This document shows, one piece after another, positions 35,469 to 44,640 of a stretch of 64,000 nt of DNA (its first letter is position 1; every line of letters starts with the position of its first letter). The notes beneath the pieces were generated by a model that was given only the letters and a program-made list of their open reading frames with translations, had not been told where the DNA came from and did no database searches. A program made the translations under genes and the position numbers. The DNA is taken from NCBI RefSeq assembly GCF_020131355.1, contig NZ_JAHLEL010000044.1:310001-374000 (forward strand). Direction: 5' to 3'. The stretch is from Pseudonocardia sp. ICBG1293. GTDB lineage: Bacteria > Actinomycetota > Actinomycetes > Mycobacteriales > Pseudonocardiaceae.

Positions 35469-36983
35469 GTGCCGATCGACGTCCCGACCCTCCCGCAGAC
35501 CGCCGCCCACAGCGGTGCCGAGCCGGAGGCGGCCGTCGACGCCGTCGTGGTCGGTCTGCACGCCCCCGCGGCCGACGCCGCCGACGGCACCGGCCCCGCG
35601 CTCGCCGCGGGCGCCGACGGCGTCGACGCCGCGTTCTCCGGGGAGCTGCTGGAGCTGCTCACCACCGTCGGCGCGACCGGCAAGGCCGAACAGGTCGTCT
35701 CGCTGCCCACCCGCGGGGCGCCGTCCGCGCCGCGACTGGTGGCGGTCGGTCTGGGTCGCCCGGCCGAGGGCCCGAAGGCCGCCGAGGCGGTCCGGCGGGC
35801 AGCCGGCGCCGCCGCCCGCGCCCTGGCCGGCACCGGCTCGGCGCTGAGCACGCTGTCCGCCCTCGACGAGGAGGCCGCCGTCGTCGGCGCCGTGCTCGGC
35901 GGGCACCGCTTCGACCGGCACCGCTCCTCCCCCGACGCCGCGTCCGCCCCGGTCGGCTCGTGGTCGTTCACCGGCACCGACGACCGGGCCGTCCGGCGCG
36001 CGACGCTGGTCGCCGAGGCCGTGGTCACCGCCCGGGACCTGGTCAACACCGCGCCCAACGTGCTGGTCCCGGAGACCTTCGCGGCGCACGCCGTCGCACT
36101 GGGCGAGCGCGCCGGGCTGGTCACCGAGGTCCTCGACGACGCGGGACTGCGGGAGAACGGCTACGGCGGGATCACCGGCGTCGGGAAGGGATCGTCGAAC
36201 CCGCCCCGGCTGGTCCGGCTGACCTGGAACGGCGGCGCGGCCGCGGCGAAGCGGGTGGCGCTCGTCGGCAAGGGGATCACCTTCGACACCGGCGGCATCT
36301 CGCTGAAGCCCAACGCCGGCATGGCCGACATGACCTCGGACATGGGTGGGGCGGCGGCCGTCGTCGCGACGGTCGTGCTGGCCGCGAGGCTGGAGCTGCC
36401 GGTCACCGTGACCGCGACCGTGCCGATGGCGGAGAACATGCCGTCCTCGACGGCGTACAAGCCCGGTGACGTGCTGACCATGTTCGGCGGCACCACCGTC
36501 GAGGTGCTCAACACCGACGCCGAGGGACGGCTGATCCTCGCCGACGCGATCGTCCGCGCCGCCCAGGACGATCCCGACTACCTGGTGGAGACCTCGACGC
36601 TGACCGGAGCGCAGCTGGTCGCGCTCGGCATGCGCACGGCCGGGGTGATGGGCTCCGACGAGCTGCGCGACCGGATCGCCGCGCACGGCGTCGCCACCGG
36701 CGAGGACGCCTGGGCGATGCCGCTGCCGGAGTACCTGCGCAGCGACCTGGACTCGCGGGTGGCCGACATCAGCAACGTCAGCGGGCAGCGGTTCGCCGGG
36801 ATGCTGCTGGCGGGCATGTTCCTCAAGGAGTTCGTGCCGGCCGGGCTGCCGTGGGCGCACATCGACATCGCCGGGCCGTCGTTCCACACCGGCGGGCCGC
36901 GCGGCTACACCACCAAGGGCGGCACCGGGGTGCCGGTGCGCACCCTGCTGGCGTTCCTGGAGGACGTGGCCCGGAACGGCTGA
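35469..36983 (+). CDS. pepA: Leucyl aminopeptidase (M17)
   Basis: 504 aa from GTG with a GAGGAG site. The C-terminal catalytic half carries VGKGITFDTGGISLKP, the metal-binding MTSDMGGAAAV and the family signature NTDAEGRLILADA. The N-terminal half is the usual variable macro-like domain. It is a two-metal cytoplasmic exopeptidase removing N-terminal leucine and other residues. It corresponds to Rv2213 (pepB). Confidence 0.95.
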   Translation: MPIDVPTLPQTAAHSGAEPEAAVDAVVVGLHAPAADAADGTGPALAAGADGVDAAFSGELLELLTTVGATGKAEQVVSLPTRGAPSAPRLVAVGLGRPAEGPKAAEAVRRAAGAAARALAGTGSALSTLSALDEEAAVVGAVLGGHRFDRHRSSPDAASAPVGSWSFTGTDDRAVRRATLVAEAVVTARDLVNTAPNVLVPETFAAHAVALGERAGLVTEVLDDAGLRENGYGGITGVGKGSSNPPRLVRLTWNGGAAAAKRVALVGKGITFDTGGISLKPNAGMADMTSDMGGAAAVVATVVLAARLELPVTVTATVPMAENMPSSTAYKPGDVLTMFGGTTVEVLNTDAEGRLILADAIVRAAQDDPDYLVETSTLTGAQLVALGMRTAGVMGSDELRDRIAAHGVATGEDAWAMPLPEYLRSDLDSRVADISNVSGQRFAGMLLAGMFLKEFVPAGLPWAHIDIAGPSFHTGGPRGYTTKGGTGVPVRTLLAFLEDVARNG

Positions 36984-36990
36984 CGCCGCC

Positions 36991-37551
36991 TCAGCGGTCC
37001 TGCAGCGCGTCCAGCGCGACGGCGAACGCCGCGGCCAGCCGGAAGTCGACGCGCGGGTCGGGGACGGACACGTCGTAGGCGTCGCGCAGCGACCACTTCC
37101 GGTCGCTGCTCATCAGCGGCGTGCCGTCGGCGTCGTCGGTGACGTCGAAGTGGTACGGCAGCGGCAGGTTCTCCGCGACCCGGCGCAGCAGCGCGACCCC
37201 CAGGCTGCGCTCGCGCCCGGTCGCGGCGAGCCCGGGTGCGCTCAGCGTCCACGTCGAGCGCAGGAGGCTCGCCCCGAACCGCTTGCCGAAGGTGCCGATC
37301 ACCTGCCCGTGCTCGTCGATCACGTCGTGCTCGGCGCGGACGTCGAGGCGCTGGCGGGCCCGGAAGGAGAACACCGCGCGCGAGCGGCTGTCGTCGGCCC
37401 AGAAGGTGACCTGCTCCTTGAAAGCGAACCGCTTCTGCTGGGCGAAGGCCATCAGCGCGCCCTGGCTGCCGTCGGGGTTCGCGGCGTGCACGTCGTAGCG
37501 GTTCACGCCGAGGGTGATCCGCTGGCGGACGAGGAAGCGGGGAAGGTGCAT
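36991..37551 (-). CDS. LURP-one/Tubby-like beta-barrel protein
   Basis: 186 aa. MHLPRFLVRQRITLGVNRYDVH is followed by strand-rich segments such as QKRFAFKEQVTFWADDSRSRAVFSFRARQRLD and HDVIDEHGQVIGTFGKRFG, characteristic of LURP-one-related (scramblase-like) folds. The biochemical role in bacteria is not established. The ATG at 37551 is preferred over the GTG at 37563. It ends 8 bp from the convergent pepA stop. Confidence 0.72.
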   Translation of the reverse strand: MHLPRFLVRQRITLGVNRYDVHAANPDGSQGALMAFAQQKRFAFKEQVTFWADDSRSRAVFSFRARQRLDVRAEHDVIDEHGQVIGTFGKRFGASLLRSTWTLSAPGLAATGRERSLGVALLRRVAENLPLPYHFDVTDDADGTPLMSSDRKWSLRDAYDVSVPDPRVDFRLAAAFAVALDALQDR

Positions 37552-37643
37552 CGCGGCCGTCACGGGGCCCGAGTCTGGCCGGACCGGATCCGGGCGGCGA
37601 CACCGGACCGGGGGTTACCCACGGGTAGGGCATACTGCCGCCC

Positions 37644-38492
37644 ATGAGCCGGCAGCGTCGTCGACACGAGGTCCCCACGCACGCCCCGCGCTCCGCGGTG
37701 GTCACCGGCGCCGCCCGCGGCATCGGCGAGCAGATCGCCCGCGAGCTGGTCGGGCGCGGTTACCGGGTGCTGGTCACCGACGTCGACGGCGCCGCGGCGC
37801 AGGCCACCGCGACCCGGATCGGGGCCGCCGCCGGTACCGCCTGCGACGTCACCGACCCGGCCGCGTCCGCGGGCGCGGTGGCGCGGGCCCGCGAGCTCGC
37901 CCCGCTGGGGGCCTGGGTGAGCAACGCCGGTGTCGGGTTCGACGGCACCGTCGCCGACATCGCCGAGGCCCGCGCCCGCGCGCTGGTCGAGGTCAACCTG
38001 CTGGGCCCGCTCTGGGGCGCGCGCGCCGCGGTGGCCGCGTTCCGCGAGCAGGCCGCCGACGGCTCCGCCCGGGGCGGCGAGATCGGGGTGACGGTGTCGC
38101 TGTCCGGGCTCGGCCCGGTACCCGGCCTGTCGGTCTACGCGGCGTCGAAGGCGGGCGCCCTGTCGATGGTGTCCGCGCTCGCCTCGGAGGTGCGCCGCGA
38201 GGGCATCGGGGTGCACGCGGTGTGCCCGGACGGGGTGAACACCGAGCTGCTGCGGTCGATGACGCCCGGCGGCCAGGGCCAGGCACTCGTGCGCTCGGGG
38301 GTGCTGGTCACCCCCGAGCAGGTCGCGACGGCGCTGGTCGGGATGTTCGGGACCGGCCGGGTGTACCGCACGCTGCCGGCCTGGCGGGGTGCGCTGCTGC
38401 GGCTGACCGCGCTGGCCCCCGGTCCCGCGCTGCGCCTGGAGCCCGCGATGCGCGCGCTGGGCGAGCGGCGCGCCCGCTCGCTGCGCCCCTGA
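37644..38492 (+). CDS. SDR-family oxidoreductase
   Basis: 282 aa. The TGAARGIG cofactor motif lies near residue 21, followed by VTDVDG, an NAG motif (VSNAGVG), and the catalytic S plus YAASKAG (Tyr-x-x-x-Lys). D at the end of strand 2 (VTDVDG) suggests NAD(H). It sits where M. tuberculosis has the SDR-containing ephD, but no hydrolase domain is attached here. A TACCCAC-GGGTA dyad is found 16 bp upstream of the ATG. Confidence 0.9.
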   Translation: MSRQRRRHEVPTHAPRSAVVTGAARGIGEQIARELVGRGYRVLVTDVDGAAAQATATRIGAAAGTACDVTDPAASAGAVARARELAPLGAWVSNAGVGFDGTVADIAEARARALVEVNLLGPLWGARAAVAAFREQAADGSARGGEIGVTVSLSGLGPVPGLSVYAASKAGALSMVSALASEVRREGIGVHAVCPDGVNTELLRSMTPGGQGQALVRSGVLVTPEQVATALVGMFGTGRVYRTLPAWRGALLRLTALAPGPALRLEPAMRALGERRARSLRP

Positions 38493-38500
38493 CGGGCCGG

Positions 38501-38908
38501 TCAGGCGTCGCGGTCCTTGGCCCGCAGCTCGCGCAGCATCCGCTCCTGACGCTCACGCTTGCGCAGGGCACGGTCGCGGGCGTCGTGCTCGCGCATCCGG
38601 TTCGGGTAGCCGACCAGCTGCACGTCGTAGATCGGCATCTGCAGCGACCGGGCCAGCTTCTTCGCCGCGTTCGGATTCGCGACCCGTCTGCGGGTCCACT
38701 CCCCGTCGTGCGCGACGAGGACGACCGTCGTCTCCGTCACGGTCGTGCGCGGCTCGACGAAGGCCTCGACCCCGATCCGGGCGGCCGACCACTCCCGCAG
38801 GTGGGACTCCCCCTCCGCGTACCTGCCACGCCTCCCGCCGGAGCCGGATCCCCGGCCGGACCTGGGCCCCGACGGTCCCCGTGACCGGAACAGGTCGAGC
38901 AGACCCAT
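38501..38908 (-). CDS. Conserved basic protein of unknown function
   Basis: 135 aa with an upstream GAGGA site. The short start MGLLDLFRSRG leads to a Gly/Arg/Ser-rich low-complexity segment (about 12-32), then a compact domain with VEPRTTVTETTVVLVAHDGEWTRRRV and AAKKLARSLQMPIYDVQLVGYP, then a highly charged helical tail (about 108-135) that could form a coiled coil. I recognise it only as a conserved actinobacterial hypothetical. It is convergent with the SDR and divergent from lpdA. Confidence 0.65.
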   Translation of the reverse strand: MGLLDLFRSRGPSGPRSGRGSGSGGRRGRYAEGESHLREWSAARIGVEAFVEPRTTVTETTVVLVAHDGEWTRRRVANPNAAKKLARSLQMPIYDVQLVGYPNRMREHDARDRALRKRERQERMLRELRAKDRDA

Positions 38909-39109
38909 GCGCGTCGTCCTCTCCTCGATCCGGTCGCACCCCGACGAACCGGACACGGTAGCTCCAGGTACCCAACGAACGGGATCACGGATTTGCTCCC
39001 GACACCCCCGTGGCGCAGCCGCGGCCGGATGACAAGATGGTCGCCGCGTAGCGGGGTCCCGTCCGGCGGAGCCGGTCCACCGGTGGTGACCCCCGGAGGG
39101 AGCTGATCG

Positions 39110-40501
39110 GTGTCCGACCCGGGCGCTCGTTCCGCCGACCTGGTGATCCTGGGCGGCGGCTCCGGTGGCTACGCGTGCGCGCTGCGGGCCGCGGAGCTGG
39201 GGCTGTCGGTCGTCCTGGTCGAGAAGGACAAGCTCGGGGGCACCTGCCTGCACCGCGGCTGCATCCCGACCAAGGCGCTGCTGCACGCGGCCGAGGTCGC
39301 CGACCACGCCCGCGACGGCGGACAGGTCGGTGTCCGGTCCACCTTCGACGGCCTCGACATGGCCGGGGTGAACGCCTACAAGGACCGCGTGGTCTCCCGG
39401 CTGTACACGGGCCTGCAGGGCCTGGTCGCCTCGCGCGGGATCACCGTGGTGCCCGGCGCGGGCACCCTGGAGGGTCCCGGCACCGTCCGGGTCGGCGACG
39501 AACGGATCACCGGCCGCCACGTCGTGCTCGCCACCGGCTCCTACGCACGGTCGCTGCCCGGTCTGGAGCTCGACGACCGCGTCGTCACCTCCGACGCCGC
39601 GATCTCCCTCGACGAGGCCCCGCGCCGGGTCGTCGTGCTCGGCGGCGGTGTGATCGGCGTCGAGTTCGCCAGCGTGTGGCGCTCCTTCGGGGCCGAGGTG
39701 ACGATCGTCGAGGCGCTGGGGCGGCTCGTGCCGAACGAGGACGAGTTCTGCTCCACCCAGCTCGCGCGGGCGTTCCGGCGGCGCCGGATCGCGACCCGCA
39801 CCGGGGTGCGGTTCGCGGCGGCGACCCGCAGCGGGGACACCGTCACCGTGTCCCTGGAATCCGGTGAGGAGATCGAGGCCGACCTGCTGCTGGTCGCGGT
39901 CGGCCGCGGTCCCAACACCACCGGTCACGGCTTCGCCGAGGCCGGCGTCGCGATGGACGGCGGGTTCGTCACCGTCGACGAGCGGCTGCGCACGAACCTC
40001 GACGGCGTGTACGCCGTCGGCGACGTCACCCCCGGTCTGCAGCTCGCCCACCGCGGCTTCGCGCACGGGATCTTCGTCGCCGAGGACGTCGCGGGGCTGG
40101 CGCCCCGCCCGGTCACCGACGACGGCATCCCGCGCGTCACCTACTGCGACCCCGAGGTCGCCTCGGTCGGGCTGACCGAGGCCGCCGCGCGGGACCGCCA
40201 CGGCGAGGTGCACACCCTGACCTACGACCTGGCCGGCAACGGGAAGTCGCAGATCCTGCAGACCTCCGGCGCGGTCAAGCTCGTCGCCGAGGGACCTGCC
40301 GGGCAGGGCGGGCGCGTCCTCGGCGTGCACATGGTGGGCTCCCGGATCGGGGAGCTCGTCGGGGAGGCACAACTGGTCTACAACTGGGAGGCTCTGCCCA
40401 CCGACGTCGCCCCGCTGATCCACGCCCACCCCACCCAGAGCGAGGCCCTCGGAGAGGCCCACCTCGCGCTGGCCGGGAGACCGCTGCACACCCACGGCTG
40501 A
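39110..40501 (+). CDS. lpdA: Dihydrolipoyl dehydrogenase (E3)
   Basis: 463 aa from GTG with a GGAGGGAG site. The FAD motif GGGSGG is at about 15-20 and the redox disulfide is C46-C51 (GGTCLHRGCIP). VLGGGVIGVEFASVW is the NAD motif, and the C-terminal interface contains HAHPTQSEALGEA with the catalytic His and Glu. It re-oxidises dihydrolipoyl groups of E2 enzymes with NAD. Placed 53 bp upstream of dlaT, it probably forms an operon with it; M. tuberculosis keeps lpd elsewhere. Confidence 0.95.
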   Translation: MSDPGARSADLVILGGGSGGYACALRAAELGLSVVLVEKDKLGGTCLHRGCIPTKALLHAAEVADHARDGGQVGVRSTFDGLDMAGVNAYKDRVVSRLYTGLQGLVASRGITVVPGAGTLEGPGTVRVGDERITGRHVVLATGSYARSLPGLELDDRVVTSDAAISLDEAPRRVVVLGGGVIGVEFASVWRSFGAEVTIVEALGRLVPNEDEFCSTQLARAFRRRRIATRTGVRFAAATRSGDTVTVSLESGEEIEADLLLVAVGRGPNTTGHGFAEAGVAMDGGFVTVDERLRTNLDGVYAVGDVTPGLQLAHRGFAHGIFVAEDVAGLAPRPVTDDGIPRVTYCDPEVASVGLTEAAARDRHGEVHTLTYDLAGNGKSQILQTSGAVKLVAEGPAGQGGRVLGVHMVGSRIGELVGEAQLVYNWEALPTDVAPLIHAHPTQSEALGEAHLALAGRPLHTHG

Positions 40502-40554
40502 TCCCGGCCCCACGACCCGAACACCCACGCGGAACAAGAGGAGCTCCACCCGAC

Positions 40555-42342
40555 ATGGCCGTCACCGTTGAGATGCCCGCCCTGGGCGAGAGTGTCACCG
40601 AGGGCACCGTCACCCGTTGGCTCAAGGCCGAGGGCGACACCGTCGAGGTCGACGAGCCGTTGCTCGAGGTCTCGACCGACAAGGTCGACACGGAGATCCC
40701 GTCGCCGGCCGCCGGCGTGCTGAAGCGCATCATCGCGGGCGAGGACGACACCGTCGAGGTCGGCGGCGAGCTCGCCGTCATCGGCGACGCCGACGAGGCG
40801 GACGACACCGGTTCCGACTCCTCCTCCGAGAAGGCCGAGGAGCCCGCGGAGTCCGAGCCCGAGCCGGAGCAGGCCGAGGAGGAGGCCCCGAAGCCGTCCT
40901 CCGGTGGCTCGTCGTCCGGCGGGGGCTCCGGCACCCCGGTCACCATGCCCGAGCTCGGCGAGTCGGTCACCGAGGGCACCGTGACCCGCTGGCTCAAGCA
41001 GGTCGGCGACGCCGTCGAGGTCGACGAGCCGCTGCTCGAGGTCTCCACCGACAAGGTCGACACGGAGATCCCGTCGCCGGTCGCGGGCACCGTGCTCGAG
41101 CACACCGTCGCCGAGGACGAGACCGTCGAGGTCGGCGCCCAGCTCGCGCTGGTCGGGGACGGCTCCGCCGCCCCGTCGCAGGACGAGGCCCCGGAGCCGG
41201 CGAAGGCCCCGGAGAAGAAGGAGGAGCCGAAGCAGGAGGCTCCGAAGGCCGAGGCCCCGAAGTCGGAGACCCCGAAGAAGGAGCACCCCAAGGCCGAGGA
41301 GAAGCAGGAGAAGGCCCCGGCCGGCTCCGAGGACTCCCCCGCCGGGAAGATCGAGCCGTCGTCCAACGGCTCGGGCTCGGGTGAGAAGCCGTACGTGACC
41401 CCGCTGGTGCGCAAGCTGGCCCAGGAGCACGGCGTCGACCTCGACTCCGTCACCGGGTCCGGTGTCGGCGGTCGCATCCGCAAGCAGGACGTGCTCGCCG
41501 CCGCCGAGCAGGCGAAGGCCCCGGCGCAGGAGAAGCCGTCCGCCCCGGCGTCGCAGCCCTCCTCCGGGGGCGCGCCGAAGGAGCCGCAGGCCGTCCCGAC
41601 CCGCGCGGAGAACGCGCCGGAGCCGGGCACCACGGTCAAGCTCCCGCGTCTGCGCCAGGTCATCGCCCAGCGGATGAACGAGTCGCTGGCCACCTCGGCC
41701 CAGCTGACCACCGTCCAGGAGGTCGACCTCACCCGCATCGTGAAGCTGCGGAACCGGGTCAAGGAGGACTTCAAGCGCCGCGAGGGCGCCAACCTCACCT
41801 TCCTGGCCTTCATCGCCAAGGCCACCATCGAGGCGCTCAAGGCGTTCCCGTCGGTGAACGCCTCGATCTCCGAGGACAACAAGCAGGTCACCTACCACGG
41901 CGCGGTCCACATGGGCATCGCCGTGGACACCCCGCGCGGCCTGCTCGTCCCGGTGATCAAGGACGCCGACGACCTGTCGCTGGCCGGCATCGCCAAGAAG
42001 ATCGCCGACGTCGCGGCCCGCACCCGGGCCTCGAAGATCGGTCCGGACGAGCTGTCCGGCGGCACCTTCACGATCACGAACATCGGGTCCGCCGGCGCGC
42101 TGTTCGACACGCCGATCATCAACCAGCCCCAGGTCGCCATCCTGGGCACCGGCGCGATCTCGAAGGAGCCGAAGGTCGTCACCGGCCCGGAGGGCGACGA
42201 CGTCATCGCCGTCCGCTCGGTCTGCTTCCTGCCCTTGACCTACGACCACCGCCTGGTCGACGGCGCCGACGCCGGCCGCTTCCTGTCGGCGGTCAAGGCC
42301 CGGCTGGAGGAGGGCGCGTTCGAGGCCGAGCTCGGCCTCTGA
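40555..42342 (+). CDS. dlaT: 2-oxo acid dehydrogenase E2 (dihydrolipoamide acyltransferase)
   Basis: 595 aa. Two lipoyl domains (about 1-80 and 128-205) carry the modified lysines K43 and K167, both in STDKVDTE. They are separated by acidic Pro/Ala/Glu-rich linkers. A peripheral subunit-binding domain follows (TPLVRKLAQEHGVDLDSVTG, about 281-315). The C-terminal catalytic domain (about 360-595) includes the active-site DHRLVDGADAGRF. It is the acyl carrier core of the pyruvate or 2-oxoglutarate dehydrogenase complex; mycobacterial DlaT (Rv2215) also has two lipoyl domains. Lipoate comes from LipB and LipA, encoded downstream. Confidence 0.95.
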   Translation: MAVTVEMPALGESVTEGTVTRWLKAEGDTVEVDEPLLEVSTDKVDTEIPSPAAGVLKRIIAGEDDTVEVGGELAVIGDADEADDTGSDSSSEKAEEPAESEPEPEQAEEEAPKPSSGGSSSGGGSGTPVTMPELGESVTEGTVTRWLKQVGDAVEVDEPLLEVSTDKVDTEIPSPVAGTVLEHTVAEDETVEVGAQLALVGDGSAAPSQDEAPEPAKAPEKKEEPKQEAPKAEAPKSETPKKEHPKAEEKQEKAPAGSEDSPAGKIEPSSNGSGSGEKPYVTPLVRKLAQEHGVDLDSVTGSGVGGRIRKQDVLAAAEQAKAPAQEKPSAPASQPSSGGAPKEPQAVPTRAENAPEPGTTVKLPRLRQVIAQRMNESLATSAQLTTVQEVDLTRIVKLRNRVKEDFKRREGANLTFLAFIAKATIEALKAFPSVNASISEDNKQVTYHGAVHMGIAVDTPRGLLVPVIKDADDLSLAGIAKKIADVAARTRASKIGPDELSGGTFTITNIGSAGALFDTPIINQPQVAILGTGAISKEPKVVTGPEGDDVIAVRSVCFLPLTYDHRLVDGADAGRFLSAVKARLEEGAFEAELGL

Positions 42343-42357
42343 CCCGCAGGTGCGCAC

Positions 42358-42390
42358 GACGGCCCGTCCCGGATCCCGGGGCGGGCCGTC
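42358..42390 (+). terminator. Terminator downstream of dlaT
   Basis: Two 13-nt arms (42358-42370 and 42378-42390) pair at 12 of 13 positions with a 7-nt loop, 15 bp after the dlaT stop codon. Confidence 0.7.
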
Positions 42391-42477
42391 GCCGTTCACC
42401 CGTCCGAGTGATCGGGTGACGACGGTCGCGGCATGTCCGGCTCGCGCGCTCGCCCGGGACCGGGAAGTATCGCGGCC

Positions 42478-43368
42478 GTGCGAGTCGTCGTGGCCGGTTC
42501 GTCCGGACTGATCGGAACAGCCCTGGTCGCCCATCTGCGGGGCGCGGGACACGAGGTGCTGCGCCTGGTGCGGCGCAGCCCCGCCGCCCCCGACGAGCGC
42601 GGCTGGGACCCTCCCGCCGGCACGCTGCAGGACGGCACCCTCGACGGGGCCGACGCGGTCGTGAACCTCAACGGTGCCGGCATCGCCGACCGGCCGTGGA
42701 CGGGGGCGCGCAAGCAGCTGATCCGCGACTCGCGCAACGTCCCCACCGACGTCCTCGCCGAGGCCGTGGCCCGGCACGGGGTTCCGGTGCTGGTCAGCGG
42801 CTCGGCCGTCGGCTACTACGGGGACACCGGCGCGGTCGTCGTCGACGAGTCCGCGCCGTCGGGCTCGGGGTTCCTCGCCGACGTCTGCCGGGACTGGGAG
42901 GCCGCCACCGCCCCCGCCGCCGACGCCGGCGCCCGGGTCGTGCTGGTCCGCACCGGACTGGTGCTGTCCCCCTCCGGCGGGCTGCTCGCGATGCTGCGGC
43001 CGCTGTTCAAGGGGTTCCTCGGCGGGCGGATCGGCAGGGGCACCCAGTACATGCCGTGGGTCTCGCTCGACGACCAGGTCGCCGCGATCCGCTTCGCCGT
43101 CGAGACCGCGGAGCTGCGCGGCCCGGCGAACGTGACCGGGCCCGTCCCGGTCACCAACGCCGAGTTCACCAAGGAGATGGCCGCCGCCGTCGGCCGCCCG
43201 GCGCCGTTCCCGGTGCCCGGTCCGGTGATCTCCACCGTGCTCGGCGAGATGGGCCGCGAGATGCTGCTCGGCGGCCAGCGGGCGGTGCCCTCGGCGCTGC
43301 TCGAGGCCGGTTTCCAGTTCCGCCACCACACCATCGGCGACGCGCTCTCGGCCGCGGTCGGGTCATGA
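42478..43368 (+). CDS. TIGR01777-type NAD(P)-dependent epimerase
   Basis: 296 aa from GTG. VRVVVAGSSGLIGTALVAHL is the Rossmann cofactor site of the extended SDR fold. VNLNGAGIADRPWT, SGSAVGYYGDTG and TGLVLSPSGGLLAML are typical of the TIGR01777/SulA-like epimerases represented by Rv2216. The catalytic Tyr is in GYYG. The reaction has not been established for this family. A 4-bp overlap couples it to the next gene. Confidence 0.9.
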   Translation: MRVVVAGSSGLIGTALVAHLRGAGHEVLRLVRRSPAAPDERGWDPPAGTLQDGTLDGADAVVNLNGAGIADRPWTGARKQLIRDSRNVPTDVLAEAVARHGVPVLVSGSAVGYYGDTGAVVVDESAPSGSGFLADVCRDWEAATAPAADAGARVVLVRTGLVLSPSGGLLAMLRPLFKGFLGGRIGRGTQYMPWVSLDDQVAAIRFAVETAELRGPANVTGPVPVTNAEFTKEMAAAVGRPAPFPVPGPVISTVLGEMGREMLLGGQRAVPSALLEAGFQFRHHTIGDALSAAVGS

Positions 43369-44630
43369 CCCCGTCCGGGGTCGACGTCCTCGTCGTCGGG
43401 GCGGGCCTGGCCGGCCTGCGCGCCGCCACCGTCCTGCACCGCCACGGGCTCACCGTCCGCGTGCTGGAGTCCGCCGACCGGGTCGGCGGACGGATGACGA
43501 CCGACGTCGTCGACGGTTTCCGCTGCGACCGCGGGTTCCAGGTGCTCAACACCTCCTACCCCGCGCTGCACGCCGCACTGGCCCCGCACGGGCTCGACAC
43601 CCTCGCCGCGCGGGCGTTCGAGCCCGGTGCCGCGATCCGTGCGGGCGACGGCGAGCTGCACCGGTTCGTCAACCCGCTGCGTCGCCCGGCCTCGGCCCCC
43701 GCCACCGCCCTGGACGACCTGTTCGGCCCGATCGAGAAGGCCAAGCTCGTCGCCTGGACCGCGAAGGTGCTGGCGTCGCCGCCGTCCCGGACCGCGACGC
43801 TGGTCGGCTCCTCCGCCGCCCGGGACCTCGACGCCGCCGGGCTCGGCGGCGCGGTCACCGACCGGTTCCTGCGCCCCTTCCTGTCCGGGGTGCTCGCCGA
43901 GACGGCGCTGGAGACCTCGGCCGCCTTCGTCCGGCTGGTGTGGCGCAGCTTCGCGCTCGGCACGATCGTCGTCCCCGACGACGGCATGGAGGCACTCCCC
44001 CGGCGTCTGGCCGCGGCGCTGCCCGAGGGCACCGTGACGCTCGGGACCTGGGTGCACGCCGTGCGCGGTGGGCCGGCCCCCGCCCTGGACACCGACGGCG
44101 GCACCCTGTCCGCGCGGGCGGTCGTCGTCGCGGCGGACCCGCGGACCGCGGCCGCGCTGCTCCCCGGGGTGGCCGAGCCGCGGATGAACGCGCTCACGAC
44201 GTTCTTCCACCTCCCGCCGCAGGCCCCGACCGCAGATCCCCTGCTCCACCTGGACGGCACCGGCGGGCCGGTCGTCAACACGATGGTGATGACCGCGGCC
44301 GCGCCGGGCTACTCCGCCGACGGGCGCCCGCTGGTGGCGTCCTCCATCGTCGGCACCCCGGGGGGCACCGGCGTCGACGAGCCCACGGTGCGCCGCGAGC
44401 TGGCCCGGATCTGGGGCGTGGCCACCGACGACTGGACGCACCTGCACACCGCGCAGGTCGACGAGGCCCTGCCGCTGTTCGAGGCGGGCCGCCCGGTCCG
44501 CCGCGACGTCGACCTCGGCGAGAACCTGTTCGTCGCGGGCGACCACCGTGACACCCCGTCCACCCAGGGGGCGCTGGTCAGCGGACGCCGGGCTGCGCAG
44601 GCCGTCCTCGCCCGGCTGGGCGCGGCGTAG
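43365..44630 (+). CDS. FAD-dependent amine oxidase/desaturase-like oxidoreductase
   Basis: 421 aa whose ATG overlaps the upstream stop (ATGA). GVDVLVVGAGLAGLRAATVL is the dinucleotide-binding N-terminus and RVGGRMTTD the following arginine-rich motif of flavin amine oxidases and phytoene desaturases. The C-terminus FVAGDHRDTPSTQGALVSGR closes the FAD site. The substrate is unknown. The gene has no counterpart I recall between Rv2216 and lipB in M. tuberculosis. Confidence 0.86.
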   Translation: MTPSGVDVLVVGAGLAGLRAATVLHRHGLTVRVLESADRVGGRMTTDVVDGFRCDRGFQVLNTSYPALHAALAPHGLDTLAARAFEPGAAIRAGDGELHRFVNPLRRPASAPATALDDLFGPIEKAKLVAWTAKVLASPPSRTATLVGSSAARDLDAAGLGGAVTDRFLRPFLSGVLAETALETSAAFVRLVWRSFALGTIVVPDDGMEALPRRLAAALPEGTVTLGTWVHAVRGGPAPALDTDGGTLSARAVVVAADPRTAAALLPGVAEPRMNALTTFFHLPPQAPTADPLLHLDGTGGPVVNTMVMTAAAPGYSADGRPLVASSIVGTPGGTGVDEPTVRRELARIWGVATDDWTHLHTAQVDEALPLFEAGRPVRRDVDLGENLFVAGDHRDTPSTQGALVSGRRAAQAVLARLGAA

Positions 44631-44640
44631 GCTCGCCGTC

